Below, in pieces: positions 38,027 through 46,643 of a stretch of 64,000 nucleotides of DNA. Under the pieces are notes generated by a model. It was not told where the DNA came from. It worked only from the letters and a program-made list of their open reading frames with translations, and did no database searches. Origin of the DNA: Paramesorhizobium leguminum. GTDB taxonomy: Bacteria > Pseudomonadota > Alphaproteobacteria > Rhizobiales > Rhizobiaceae. Position 1 is the first letter of the stretch, and every line of letters starts with the position of its first letter. Location: contig NZ_QJTF01000010.1 of assembly GCF_003217235.1 (NCBI RefSeq), forward strand, positions 62,001-126,000. The letters are read 5' to 3'. A program made the translations under genes and the position numbers.

Positions 38027-38845
38027 ATGGAACATACCGCAAAGATCGTCAGCCCTGAGCAGGTCCGTCCGGACGTCGAGCGGGACTGGGCGCGCAGCGC
38101 ATGGACCGCCGCCAGCTGGATCGTCCTTGTCGTGCTCCTCGTCTGGAGCTGGGCTCCGGCGGAGATGTCGCGCTCGATTCTGCTGTTCACCGACGCGGGC
38201 AATATGGCCGAATATGCCGGCGGCTTTGCGCGGCCCGACTTCTCCGAATGGCGCTACTACATCCAGGAAATGCTGGTCACCCTGCAGATCGCCCTGTGGG
38301 GCACGTTTCTGGCCGCCGTTTTCGCCATCCCCTTCGGCATATTGTCGGCGCGCAACATCGCGCCCTGGTACATCGTTCATCCTGTGCGACGCCTGATGGA
38401 TGCCTGCCGGTCGATCCACGAACTGGTCTTCGCCGTACTCTTCGTCGTCGCCGTCGGTCTTGGACCTTTCGCCGGCGTGATGGCGCTTTTCATTCACACG
38501 ACAGGCGTTCTCGCAAAGCTCTTCTCGGAGGCTGTCGAGGCCATTGACGCCCGTCCGGTTGAAGCGATCCGGGCAACCGGCGCAACGCGGCTTCAGGAAG
38601 TGGTGTTCGGCGTGGTGCCGCAGGTCATAGCGCTCTGGATGTCCTATGCGCTTTACCGCTTCGAATCCAATGTGCGGTCAGCGACCGTTCTCGGCGTGAT
38701 CGGTGCCGGCGGCATCGGCCAGGTGCTCTTCGAATCCGTTCGCGGCTTCTACTATCCGCAGGCCGGGGCCATGCTGATCATCATGCTTGTGACCGTATCG
38801 CTCATCGATCTCCTGTCCCAGCAGATGCGCAAACTGTTTCTCTGA
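38027..38845 (+). CDS. phnE: Phosphonate ABC transporter permease PhnE
   Basis: 272 residues, six helices. [20 protein letters not shown] and [16 protein letters not shown] open the permease domain. The EAA loop reads [20 protein letters not shown] and the C-terminal block [20 protein letters not shown] is the PhnE hallmark. Only one phnE is seen, whereas many rhizobial phn clusters have two; it could homodimerise as in E. coli. The gene lies after the palindromic repeat, 65 bases from its end. Confidence 0.95.
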   Translation: MEHTAKIVSPEQVRPDVERDWARSAWTAASWIVLVVLLVWSWAPAEMSRSILLFTDAGNMAEYAGGFARPDFSEWRYYIQEMLVTLQIALWGTFLAAVFAIPFGILSARNIAPWYIVHPVRRLMDACRSIHELVFAVLFVVAVGLGPFAGVMALFIHTTGVLAKLFSEAVEAIDARPVEAIRATGATRLQEVVFGVVPQVIALWMSYALYRFESNVRSATVLGVIGAGGIGQVLFESVRGFYYPQAGAMLIIMLVTVSLIDLLSQQMRKLFL

Positions 38846-38878
38846 TCTATTCCCATAAAACCTGGAAAGCCTGCCTGA

Positions 38879-40015
38879 ATGCCGCAAGAAACCGTTCTCT
38901 CCAATGCGCGGATCGTCCTCGAAGACGAGATCGTCACCGGCTCCATCCTCATCCGCGACGGGCTCATAGCGAGCATGGACAGCGGCCTTTCCGCCGGGGG
39001 CGAAGACCTGGCGGGCGACTATGTCATTCCGGGCCTCGTCGAACTTCACACAGATCATCTGGAATCCCATTACAGCCCGCGTCCCGGCGTCGTGTGGGAC
39101 AGTCTCGCGGCGCTGCAGGCGCATGACGCGCAGGTCGCCGCCTCCGGCATCACCACGGTGTTCGATTGCCTGCGGATCGGGTCCGACGAGGATTCAGGTT
39201 TCAGACAAGGCGAGATGCGCGCTATCGCCGATGCGATCCAGTGCGCCACGGCGGAGGATCGCCTGCGCGCCAGCCACTTCATCCATCTGCGCTGCGAAGT
39301 CTCGGCACGGGACGTGCTGGAGCATTTCGCGGATTTCCACGGCGACCACCAGGTAAAGCTCGCCTCCCTCATGGATCACGCTCCGGGCCAGCGCCAGTTT
39401 CAGACACTCGAACAGTATACGCTCTACTACAAGAAGAAGCGGGGACTGAACGACGCCGATTTCGAGCGCTTCGTGGCGAGGCGCATCGAGGAGTCGAACC
39501 GCTATGCCGCTCCGCACCGCCGGGCTATCGTCGAAGCGTGCGGGGAGCAAGGTATCGCCCTTGCCAGCCATGACGACGCGACTGTCGAGCATGTCGCGGA
39601 ATCCAGAGGCTTCGGGGTTCGCGTGGCGGAGTTTCCGACGAGCATGGAGGCCGCGAAGGCCTCGCACGAAGCCGGCATGGCGGTACTGATGGGCGCGCCC
39701 AATGTGGTGCGCGGCAAATCCCATTCCGGCAACATCTCGGCCAAGGAACTGGCTTCATCAGGTGTGCTCGACGTGCTTTCGTCGGATTATGTGCCCTTCA
39801 GCCTGATCCACGCGCCGTTCGTGCTCGCCGATGAAGGCGGCATGAGCCTTTCAGAAAGCATACGCCTCGTGAGCTCAACGCCGGCGCGAACGGTCGGACT
39901 GAACGATCGCGGCAGCATCGCCATCGGCCTGCGCGCCGATCTGGTGCGTGTGCGCCGAAAGGCCGGCGTGCCAGTCGTCCGCTCGGTCTGGCGCGAGGGC
40001 CGCCGCATTGCCTGA
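38879..40015 (+). CDS. phnM: RPn triphosphate diphosphatase PhnM
   Basis: 378 residues of the amidohydrolase superfamily. VELHTDHLESHYSPRPGVVW holds the first metal ligands, HFIHLRCEVSARDVLEHFAD and SLMDHAPGQRQFQTLEQYTL the next, and ASHDDATVEHVAESRGFG the last. PhnM removes pyrophosphate from ribose 1-phosphonate triphosphate before PhnJ acts. The C-terminal stretch NDRGSIAIGLRADLVRVR is standard. It ends overlapping the likely phnN start by 8 bases. Confidence 0.96.
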   Translation: MPQETVLSNARIVLEDEIVTGSILIRDGLIASMDSGLSAGGEDLAGDYVIPGLVELHTDHLESHYSPRPGVVWDSLAALQAHDAQVAASGITTVFDCLRIGSDEDSGFRQGEMRAIADAIQCATAEDRLRASHFIHLRCEVSARDVLEHFADFHGDHQVKLASLMDHAPGQRQFQTLEQYTLYYKKKRGLNDADFERFVARRIEESNRYAAPHRRAIVEACGEQGIALASHDDATVEHVAESRGFGVRVAEFPTSMEAAKASHEAGMAVLMGAPNVVRGKSHSGNISAKELASSGVLDVLSSDYVPFSLIHAPFVLADEGGMSLSESIRLVSSTPARTVGLNDRGSIAIGLRADLVRVRRKAGVPVVRSVWREGRRIA

Positions 40016-40595
40016 AGCAGAGATCGGTGCCGGTACGCTGCTGGCGATCGTCGGTCCGAGCGGCGCGGGGAAAGACAGCCTGATCGCCTATGCCCGAGAA
40101 CGGCTGGCATCGGATTCATCGGTTCTGTTCGTGCGCCGTGTCGTCACGCGCCCGGCGCTCGCATGTGCCGAGGATCACGACACCTGTTCCCCTGAAGTCT
40201 TCGCGGCGGCCCGGATCGCCGGAGCCTTCGCAGTCGATTGGGAGGCGCACGGCCTCAGCTATGGCGTGCCGCTTGAAACGCACACCCATCTTGAACAAGG
40301 CGGGGTTGCGGTTCTCAACGGCTCGCGCGCGGCCCTTTCTCAAATCCGGTCCGCGTTCGGCAGGGTAACGACGGTCCGCATCACCTGTGATCCCGATATC
40401 CTGGCGGCGCGGCTGGCTGCCCGCCGTCGCGAAAGCGATGCCGAGATCCAGCGGCGCCTGCGACGCGCGACGATGGAAGCCGGCGATATTGGCGATGCGA
40501 TCGAGATAGACAATAGCGGCGAGCTTGCCATCGCTGGTGATACTCTGGTGTCGGTAATCCGCACTATCCAAATGGGCCATCTGCTCCTTGAATAA
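40008..40595 (+). CDS. phnN: Ribose 1,5-bisphosphate phosphokinase PhnN
   Basis: 195 residues if it starts at the TTG at 40008 inside the phnM end; no ATG fits, and upstream in-frame starts at 39948 lie deep in phnM. P-loop AIVGPSGAGKDSLIAYARER near residue 12, then FVRRVVTRPA and the guanylate-kinase-like ALNW/YGV region (DWEAHGLSYGVPLETHTHLE). PhnN turns ribose 1,5-bisphosphate from phosphonate breakdown into PRPP. It is the last phn gene seen. No phnP or DUF1045 gene for the preceding cyclic-phosphate step is in the window. Confidence 0.92.
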   Translation: MPEAEIGAGTLLAIVGPSGAGKDSLIAYARERLASDSSVLFVRRVVTRPALACAEDHDTCSPEVFAAARIAGAFAVDWEAHGLSYGVPLETHTHLEQGGVAVLNGSRAALSQIRSAFGRVTTVRITCDPDILAARLAARRRESDAEIQRRLRRATMEAGDIGDAIEIDNSGELAIAGDTLVSVIRTIQMGHLLLE

Positions 40596-40699
40596 ATCCG
40601 CTCAAGCGGGTGTTTCAACGGACGCGCGCGGCTAACGCCCCTCACGGTCGATACTATGGCGCGCTGATCCAGAGATTTCCGTCCGTATCGAGCAAGGCG

Positions 40700-40882
40700 G
40701 ACACCGGCGCCTTCATTCAGCGCGGCGATACGCCGGGCGCTTTGCGGATTGGAGGTCGTCTGCACGACTCCGATGGTGCCGACAGCATCGCCACGCGCCA
40801 AAGCTTCCGCGATGAAGAAATCGGCATGCGCCAGCAGAAAACGGCTGGTGCCGAACTGCAGGATGCTTGGCTTTTCATGCAT
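40700..40882 (-). pseudogene. uxaB: N-terminal remnant of a tagaturonate reductase / mannitol dehydrogenase-family gene
   Basis: From ATG at 40880-40882, with GAGAGGAC upstream, the reading MHEKPSILQFGTSRFLLAHA continues DFFIAEALARGDAVG and VVQTTSNPQSARRIAALNEG. That is the NAD-binding start of the UxaB/mannitol dehydrogenase family. After about 60 residues the homology stops abruptly; the frame stays open but the sequence is no longer family-like, and phnN ends 105 bases further on. The remaining 400 or so residues of the enzyme are gone. It diverges from a GntR regulator and uxaA, so it is most simply the stump of the uxaB gene of the same hexuronate cluster, cut where the phn block joins. 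Confidence 0.75.
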
Positions 40883-40922
40883 GGCGTCCTCTCCCCACCT
40901 CGTGAACCTTAAGCGACGCGAT

Positions 40923-40954
40923 GGGAATTGGTCAAGCCAGTTATTGTAATTCCC
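40923..40954. promoter_or_regulatory. Candidate operator of the hexuronate GntR regulator
   Basis: GGGAATT (40923) and AATTCCC (40948) are inverted around 18 bases that include AATTGGTCAAGCCAGTT, similar to the TTGGT...ACCAA sites of UxuR/ExuR-type FCD regulators. It sits midway between the uxaB stump and the GntR gene, so it could have served both promoters. Confidence 0.35.
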
Positions 40955-40993
40955 TAAAATGGCCCGCATGGTAAGGCCAATTTCGGAGGAAGC

Positions 40994-41698
40994 ATGAACG
41001 AGCATCCCGGCCACGCGGAACCGCGCAGGCTTTACCAGCAAATCGCAGACAGTGTCAGGCATCTGATCCGTGAGGGCCGGTTTCCCGCCGGAAGCAGGCT
41101 GCCTGCGGAGCGCGAGCTTGCCCAACAGCTTGGCGTGTCGCGTCCTTCGCTCCGCGAGGCGCTGATTGCGCTCGAGATCGCCGGCAATGTCGAAATCCGC
41201 ATGGGCTCGGGCATCTACGTCACGAAAGAACCCGAGGCGCGGGCTTTGCAAGGCATTTCCATCGGGGAAAGCCCGCTCGAAATCATGCAGGCGCGACAGG
41301 TGATCGAGGGCAGTCTCGTGGGGTTGGCTTGCGCGCGGATGACCCCGGAGGCGCTCACCCGGCTTCGCGCGACGCTCGATGCGATGCGGGCGAATGTCGG
41401 CGCGGATCGCAAGGCGATGGAGCTTGACCGGCAGTTTCACCTGCTCATTGCCGAACAGGCCGGTAATTCCGTCCTGACGCGCATTGTCCGCGATTTGTTC
41501 GACGAGCGGCACAGCCCTTTGACGGCGCAGATCAGAAGCCGATTCGAGGACAACGATACCTGGGTCTCGGCCTTGGCCGAGCATGAGATGGTCTATGCGG
41601 CGCTGGAAGCGCGGGATCCGCTTCTGGCGCAAGCGGCCATGCGCACGCATCTGGAGCGGTCCAAGCGGCGCTGGATGGATAATGAGCCGCGTGACTAA
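40994..41698 (+). CDS. GntR/FadR-family (FCD) regulator, likely of hexuronate genes
   Basis: 234 residues, start preceded by GGAGGAAGC. Winged-helix domain LYQQIADSVRHLIREGRFPA with LPAERELAQQLGVSRPSLRE and GSGIYVT. The FCD effector domain (about 90-230) has the metal-binding pattern: EIMQARQVIEGSLVGLACAR, DRQFHLLIAEQAGN and EHEMVYAALEARDP. Its position between the uxaB stump and uxaA, 23 bases before uxaA, points to ExuR/UxuR-like control of hexuronate use. Confidence 0.88.
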   Translation: MNEHPGHAEPRRLYQQIADSVRHLIREGRFPAGSRLPAERELAQQLGVSRPSLREALIALEIAGNVEIRMGSGIYVTKEPEARALQGISIGESPLEIMQARQVIEGSLVGLACARMTPEALTRLRATLDAMRANVGADRKAMELDRQFHLLIAEQAGNSVLTRIVRDLFDERHSPLTAQIRSRFEDNDTWVSALAEHEMVYAALEARDPLLAQAAMRTHLERSKRRWMDNEPRD

Positions 41699-41721
41699 CG
41701 TGGCCGGGGGAGGTTTGAACT

Positions 41722-43266
41722 ATGAACGATAACGTTGCTACGGCGATAGCGGCCGTCATCCTGCTGCACCACTCCGACGATGTCGCGGTTGCGCGCATAC
41801 CGGTTCGTGCCGGGGACCCTGTCGGGTTGGATGGGATCGTGGCACGCGAATTCATCGGGCGCGGCCACAAGGTCGCGATCCGTGCCGTGCCTGCGGGCAG
41901 GGAAGTCCTGAAATACGGACAAATTATCGGCGTTGCGACGAAGGACATCGCGCCGGGCGAGCATGTGCATTTGCACAATCTCGCCATGCTGCCTTCCGAG
42001 CATGAGCACCAGTTCTGCGTCGATATCGAGGAGCGCGGCATGGTGCCGGAGGCGGAGCGCCGGCACTTCATGGGCTATGATCGCGGGGCGGGCGGCGTCG
42101 GCACGCGCAACTTCATTGGCGTGATTTCGTCAGTGAATTGCTCGGCGACAGTGTCGCGCTACATCGCCGATTATTTCAACCGCATGGGCGGCCTCGATGG
42201 GTTCAGCAACGTCGACGGCGTGGTCGCGCTGACGCATGGCAGCGGCTGCGCACTCAACACCAAATCGGAAGGGTATCGCCTGCTGACACGCACCATTCAG
42301 GGCTATGCCAGGCATCCGAACTTTGGCGGCGTGCTCCTGATCGGGCTTGGCTGCGAAACCAACCAGATCGCGCCGATCCTTGAGCATTATCGCATGGAGG
42401 AAGGCGCGCGCCTGCGCACCATGACGATCCAGCAGCATGGCGGCACCCGTAAGACCATCGACGCGGCCATTGAACATATCAAGGAGATGCTGCCGCTTGT
42501 AAACGCAGCCAAGCGCACCGAACAGCCGCTGTCGAAGCTGAAGGTCGCGCTCGAATGCGGGGGGTCGGATGGCTATTCCGGTATTTCGGCCAATCCGGCG
42601 CTTGGGTTCGCCTCCGATCTCATCGTTCGCAATGGCGGCACGACGGTTCTTGCGGAAACGCCTGAGATCTATGGCGCGGAACATCTTCTGACGCGGCGCG
42701 CCGTGACACCCGCAGTGGCGGAAAAACTGTTGCAGCGCATCGACTGGTGGCGCGATTATACCGCGCGTAACGGCGATGAGCTGAACAATAATCCCTCGCA
42801 CGGCAACAAGCTCGGCGGCCTCACCACCATTCTGGAAAAATCGCTCGGCGCGGTCGCCAAGGGCGGCTCCATGCCGCTCAAGGCCGTCTATGAATTTGCG
42901 GAAACCGTGACCGAACAGGGTTTCGTCTTCATGGACACGCCGGGCTACGATCCCGTCGCCGTCACGGGCCAGGTGGCGGGCGGCTGCAATGTCATCTGCT
43001 TCACGACGGGTCGCGGCTCGGTTTCCGGCTTCAAGCCAGCGCCCTGCATCAAGATATCAACGAATTCCGAAATGTACGAGCACATGAAGGAAGACATGGA
43101 TTTGAATTGCGGCGGCATCGTCACCGGCGAGGAGACCATCGAGGAATCCGGCACCCGTATCTTCGAGCATATCATCGCGGTTGCATCGGGCGAGAAGACG
43201 CTGAGCGAAATCTACGACTATGGCGACAACGAATTCGTTCCCTGGCAGGTCGGCGCCGTAACGTAA
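41722..43266 (+). CDS. uxaA: Altronate dehydratase UxaA
   Basis: 514 residues combining the N-terminal SAF domain (about 1-95; IPVRAGDPVGLDGIVAREFI) and the C-terminal D-galactarate/altronate dehydratase domain. Diagnostic blocks are YDRGAGGVGTRNFIGVISSV, THGSGCALNTKSEGY, LGCETNQI and ALECGGSDGYSGISANPALG. DTPGYDPVAVTGQVAGGCNV and FTTGRGSVSGFKPAPCIKIS follow. The enzyme needs iron and turns altronate into 2-keto-3-deoxygluconate. A galactarate dehydratase (GarD) role is possible, but the GntR and uxaB neighbours favour UxaA. Confidence 0.9.
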   Translation: MNDNVATAIAAVILLHHSDDVAVARIPVRAGDPVGLDGIVAREFIGRGHKVAIRAVPAGREVLKYGQIIGVATKDIAPGEHVHLHNLAMLPSEHEHQFCVDIEERGMVPEAERRHFMGYDRGAGGVGTRNFIGVISSVNCSATVSRYIADYFNRMGGLDGFSNVDGVVALTHGSGCALNTKSEGYRLLTRTIQGYARHPNFGGVLLIGLGCETNQIAPILEHYRMEEGARLRTMTIQQHGGTRKTIDAAIEHIKEMLPLVNAAKRTEQPLSKLKVALECGGSDGYSGISANPALGFASDLIVRNGGTTVLAETPEIYGAEHLLTRRAVTPAVAEKLLQRIDWWRDYTARNGDELNNNPSHGNKLGGLTTILEKSLGAVAKGGSMPLKAVYEFAETVTEQGFVFMDTPGYDPVAVTGQVAGGCNVICFTTGRGSVSGFKPAPCIKISTNSEMYEHMKEDMDLNCGGIVTGEETIEESGTRIFEHIIAVASGEKTLSEIYDYGDNEFVPWQVGAVT

Positions 43267-43293
43267 TAGTGGGGCAGCCTATTAACCCCCTTC

Positions 43294-43481
43294 GGTCGTC
43301 ATCCTCGGGCTTGACCCGAGGATCCACGGCAAGGGAGCACTGGTCCTTCCGCCACGCCAACTCGTTCCATCAGGAGCGGCGATCCATATCAATCTCGGTA
43401 ATTCATGATCCAGTTGCGCATAATAGTTTCGTTTCCGCCCCTTTGCCGTGGATCCTCGGGTCAAGCCCGAGGATGACGACC
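43294..43481. repeat. Palindromic repeat element between uxaA and the zinc dehydrogenase
   Basis: Arms GTCGTCATCCTCGGGCTTGA (from 43295) and TCAAGCCCGAGGATGACGAC (to 43480) are exact inverted copies, extended by GATCCACGGCAAGGG and CCTTTGCCGTGGATC. Each arm also contains the hairpin CCTCGGGCTTGACCCGAGG. The family is common in alphaproteobacterial genomes and unrelated in sequence to the other repeats here. Confidence 0.9.
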
Positions 43482-43532
43482 GGAGAGGTTGAAGATGCCC
43501 AGCAAGGCGGCGGAATAGGAAAGGAAATATTC

Positions 43533-44552
43533 ATGGTCAAGGCTCTGCGTATCGAGAGCGAAAACGTCACCCGCTTTGCTGAAATCGACGCAGCGCCCTT
43601 GTTGCCCGGTCATGTCCGAGTCCGGGTGCGCCATGTCGGCCTGTGCGGAAGCGATCTGAACACGTTCAAGGGACTCAATCCGCTGGTGCGGCTCCCGCGC
43701 ATTCCGGGGCACGAGATCGGCGGCGAGATCATCGAGGCAGGGGAGGGAGTCGGTGCCGCCTATGCGGCGGGGAAGCGCGTGATCGTTCTGCCCTACACCA
43801 ATTGCGGCGAATGCACCTCCTGCCGTAAGGGGCGGCTCAACGCTTGCCGTTATAACAAGACGCTCGGCGTGCAGCAGGATGGCGGCTTGGCCGACGAGAT
43901 CATGCTGCCTGCCGAAAAGCTGATCCTCAATGAAACGCTGGAGCCGCGTCACCTGACGCTGGTCGAGCCGCTTTCGGTCGGCTTTCATGCGGTTGCGCGC
44001 GGCCGTGTCGAGGCGGGAGAAACGGTGGCGGTGCTCGGCTGCGGCATGATCGGCATGGGGGTGCTGCTTGGCGCCGCCGCGCGCGGTGCAAAGGTGATCG
44101 CCATCGATCCGAGCGCTGAAAAGCGCGAACTCGCCTTGCGGTTCGGTGCGGCGCACGTTCTGCCCAGCGGTGACGATGTGGTGGAGAAGGTGATGGACCT
44201 GACAGGAGGCGACGGCGTGGATGTCGCCTTCGAGGCGGTCGGGTTGCCGCTTACCTTCACCCAGGCCGTCGATCTCGCCTGCTTCGCCGGGCGCGTCGTC
44301 TATGTCGGCTATTCCAAAGCGCCGGTGACCTACCAGACGCAGTTCTTCAACCTGAAGGAACTCGACATCATGGGCTCACGCAACGCGACACTCGCCGATT
44401 TCGAGGCGGTGATCGGCCATCTGGAAAAGCTCGGGTCCGAGGCGGACAGCCTCATTTCGAAAGTGTTCCCGTTCGCCGAGGCGGAAGAAGCGCTGCCCTA
44501 TTGGGACGTCAACCGCAACGATGTGTTGAAGGTGATCATCGAGAGGACCTGA
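43533..44552 (+). CDS. Zinc-dependent sugar-acid dehydrogenase (L-galactonate/L-gulonate 5-dehydrogenase-like)
   Basis: 339 residues of the medium-chain dehydrogenase family; GGAAAGGAAATA precedes the ATG at 43533. Catalytic zinc ligands lie in VGLCGSDLNTFKG and GHEIGGEIIE. Structural zinc uses four cysteines in NCGECTSCRKGRLNACRYN. NAD is bound by AVLGCGMIGMGVLLGAAARG. YjjN/LgoD of E. coli and the idonate/gulonate dehydrogenases are the nearest functional models, because the gene follows uxaA: oxidation of L-galactonate yields tagaturonate, the UxaB substrate. That role is inferred from context. Confidence 0.8.
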   Translation: MVKALRIESENVTRFAEIDAAPLLPGHVRVRVRHVGLCGSDLNTFKGLNPLVRLPRIPGHEIGGEIIEAGEGVGAAYAAGKRVIVLPYTNCGECTSCRKGRLNACRYNKTLGVQQDGGLADEIMLPAEKLILNETLEPRHLTLVEPLSVGFHAVARGRVEAGETVAVLGCGMIGMGVLLGAAARGAKVIAIDPSAEKRELALRFGAAHVLPSGDDVVEKVMDLTGGDGVDVAFEAVGLPLTFTQAVDLACFAGRVVYVGYSKAPVTYQTQFFNLKELDIMGSRNATLADFEAVIGHLEKLGSEADSLISKVFPFAEAEEALPYWDVNRNDVLKVIIERT

Positions 44553-44557
44553 ATCGA

Positions 44558-44667
44558 AGCTTTGCCTGGTCTGCAACTTCGCCAAGGTGCAGGTCAGCGA
44601 CTTCACGAAACAGGCCTTCAGCATGTATCTGGCTCTGTTCGGGTTCCTCCTGCTCGTCACCTGTTAG
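44558..44667 (+). pseudogene. Possible C-terminal remnant of a TRAP transporter large permease
   Basis: Just after the zinc dehydrogenase stop, a different frame reads KLCLVCNFAKVQVSDFTKQA followed by the hydrophobic FSMYLALFGFLLLVTC and a TAG at 44665-44667. The pattern (x-x-AKV followed by a polar turn and a final hydrophobic helix) is that of the end of DctM-type permeases, which often accompany uronate genes. No start codon or upstream body exists. Too short for certainty. Confidence 0.35.
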
Positions 44668-44681
44668 CGTATTGAGCCATG

Positions 44682-44710
44682 AAAAGAGCGCGGTTGTTCC
44701 GCGCTCTTTT
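44682..44710. terminator. Rho-independent terminator after the hexuronate cluster
   Basis: AAAAGAGCGCGG (44682-44693) pairs perfectly with CCGCGCTCTTTT (44699-44710) around a 5-base loop. The symmetric A and T tracts allow use in both directions. It closes the uxaA-dehydrogenase unit. Confidence 0.75.
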
Positions 44711-44848
44711 CGAACAAGTGGACCGCCACGATAATATAGATATAGCTATCAATTATTGAAAATATTCATAAAACACTTTGAGCAATACTTGTATTATGTA
44801 TTATGGCCATAGATCTTCCTCATGGAAGCTATGAAGGGTAAGGGGACA

Positions 44849-46615
44849 ATGGCGACGAAGCTTCCGCGCAAGGATGTCGTGATCATCGGGCTGGGCTGGA
44901 CCGGCGCGATTCTCGCCAACGAACTGACGGACGAGGGGCTCGATGTCGTCGCCATAGAGCGCGGGCCGTGGCGCGATACGGCGACGGATTTCAACGTCGG
45001 CTACATGCCGGATGAACTGCGTTATGCGATCCGAAAGGATCTTTTTTTAAGGCCTGCACAGAGCACGCTCACTTTCCGCAATAACATCGCTCAAGAGGCG
45101 CTGCCGGTTCGCGAGTTCGGCTCGTTCCTGCCCGGCAATGGCGTCGGCGGTGCCGGTGTGCACTGGAGCGGCTGCACCTGGCGTTTCCTGCCCAGCGATT
45201 TTCGCTGCCGCAGCCATCTCGCGGAGCGGTATGGCCCGAAATTTATCCCGCGGGAGCTGACAATCCAGGATTGGGGCATCACCTATGAGGAGATGGAACC
45301 CTATTACGACAAATTCGAATATCTCGCGGGGATTTCCGGCAAGGCCGGCAATATCAATGGGAAGCTGCAGGAAGGGGGAAATCCTTTCGAAGGGGCGAGG
45401 GCCCGCGACTATCCGCTGCCGCCGCTCGATATGAATTATGGCGCGGCTCTATTCGCCCAAGGCGCGCGCGAGGCCGGTTTTCATCCGTTTCCGATTCCGG
45501 CGGGGACCATATCGCGGAGTTATACCAATCCGCTGGGCGTGGTGATGGGCGCCTGCACCTATTGCGGCTTCTGCGACCGTCATGGTTGCGCCAACTATTC
45601 AAAGGCGAGTCCGCAGACGACGGTGCTGCCGGTTCTGATGCGGAAAGCCAATTTCGAGGCGCGCACCGATAGCGAGGTGATCAGGATCAATCTCGACCGG
45701 TCCGGCAGCCAGGCCACCGGGGTCACCTATGTCGATGCTGAGGGACAGGAATGGGAACAGCCTGCCGATATCGTGCTGGTTTGCGCTTTTATCCTGTTCA
45801 ATGTCCACTTGCTTCTGGTGTCCGGCATCGGCAAGCCCTACGACCCGAAGACGGCGACAGGCACGGTCGGGCGCAACTATGCCTACCAGACCTATGCCGG
45901 CGTTGAGATGTTCTTCGACAACAAGAACTTCAACCCGTTCATCTCCACCGGAGCCATGGGGCAGTCCATGGACGACTTCAATGGTGACAGCTTCGACCAT
46001 TCGGGTCTCGATTTTGTCGGCGGCGCCGGGATTATGTACAACCTGACCAACGGACGGCCCATCGCCACGCGCCCGACACCGCCGGGAACGCCGCGCTGGG
46101 GCTCGGTATGGAAGAAGGCGACCACCGACAATTATCTGAGCAATCTCTATCTCAACGCCCAGGGCTCAAGCTATGCAACGCGCGGCAATTATCTCGATCT
46201 CGACCCGACCTATAAGGATCGCCTTGGCCGTCCGCTCCTGCGAATGACGTTCGATTATCCGGATAATGACATCCGCATGATCAATTACGTCAACGGCAAG
46301 GCTGAGGAGATCGCGAAAATCATGAATCCGCGCCAGGTGGTACGGCACGATCTGGCGAAGCCTTATACGGTCGTGCCTTATCACAGCACACACAATACCG
46401 GCGGCGCGATCATGGGTAGCGATCCCACGACAAGCGCCGTCAACCAATATCTGCAAAGCTGGGATGTCCCGAATGTCTTCGTTATCGGTGCCTCCGCCTT
46501 TCCGCAGAATGCCGGTTATAATCCTACCGGCACGGTCGGCGCATTGGCGTTCCGGGCTGCGGATGCCATCCGCACCCATTATTTGAAGAGCCGGGGTCCG
46601 TTGGTGCCGGCATGA
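44849..46615 (+). CDS. GMC-type FAD oxidoreductase, gluconate/sorbitol dehydrogenase large-subunit-like
   Basis: 588 residues from ATG 44849, preceded by GGGTAAGGGGACA. VVIIGLGWTGAILANELTDE is the FAD-binding motif. LPGNGVGGAGVHWSGCTWRF and GACTYCGFCDRHGCANYSKA (cysteine cluster) match the large subunit of membrane-bound flavin-cytochrome c gluconate and 2-ketogluconate dehydrogenases. STHNTGGAIMGSDPTTSAVN and FPQNAGYNPTGTVGALAFRA are the C-terminal active-site blocks. The family normally needs a small Tat-exported subunit and a triheme cytochrome c; neither gene is next to it. The upstream 100 bases are very AT-rich. Polyol or sugar-acid oxidation is the likely activity. Confidence 0.85.
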   Translation: MATKLPRKDVVIIGLGWTGAILANELTDEGLDVVAIERGPWRDTATDFNVGYMPDELRYAIRKDLFLRPAQSTLTFRNNIAQEALPVREFGSFLPGNGVGGAGVHWSGCTWRFLPSDFRCRSHLAERYGPKFIPRELTIQDWGITYEEMEPYYDKFEYLAGISGKAGNINGKLQEGGNPFEGARARDYPLPPLDMNYGAALFAQGAREAGFHPFPIPAGTISRSYTNPLGVVMGACTYCGFCDRHGCANYSKASPQTTVLPVLMRKANFEARTDSEVIRINLDRSGSQATGVTYVDAEGQEWEQPADIVLVCAFILFNVHLLLVSGIGKPYDPKTATGTVGRNYAYQTYAGVEMFFDNKNFNPFISTGAMGQSMDDFNGDSFDHSGLDFVGGAGIMYNLTNGRPIATRPTPPGTPRWGSVWKKATTDNYLSNLYLNAQGSSYATRGNYLDLDPTYKDRLGRPLLRMTFDYPDNDIRMINYVNGKAEEIAKIMNPRQVVRHDLAKPYTVVPYHSTHNTGGAIMGSDPTTSAVNQYLQSWDVPNVFVIGASAFPQNAGYNPTGTVGALAFRAADAIRTHYLKSRGPLVPA

Positions 46616-46643
46616 GGGAAATCTTGATCATGTCAGGAACTGC

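Noticed and set aside
40340-41650. 436-codon reverse open frame as an intact gene
   Set aside because: Only its segment 40700-40882 resembles a real protein (UxaB N-terminus). The rest is antisense to the GntR regulator and phnN.
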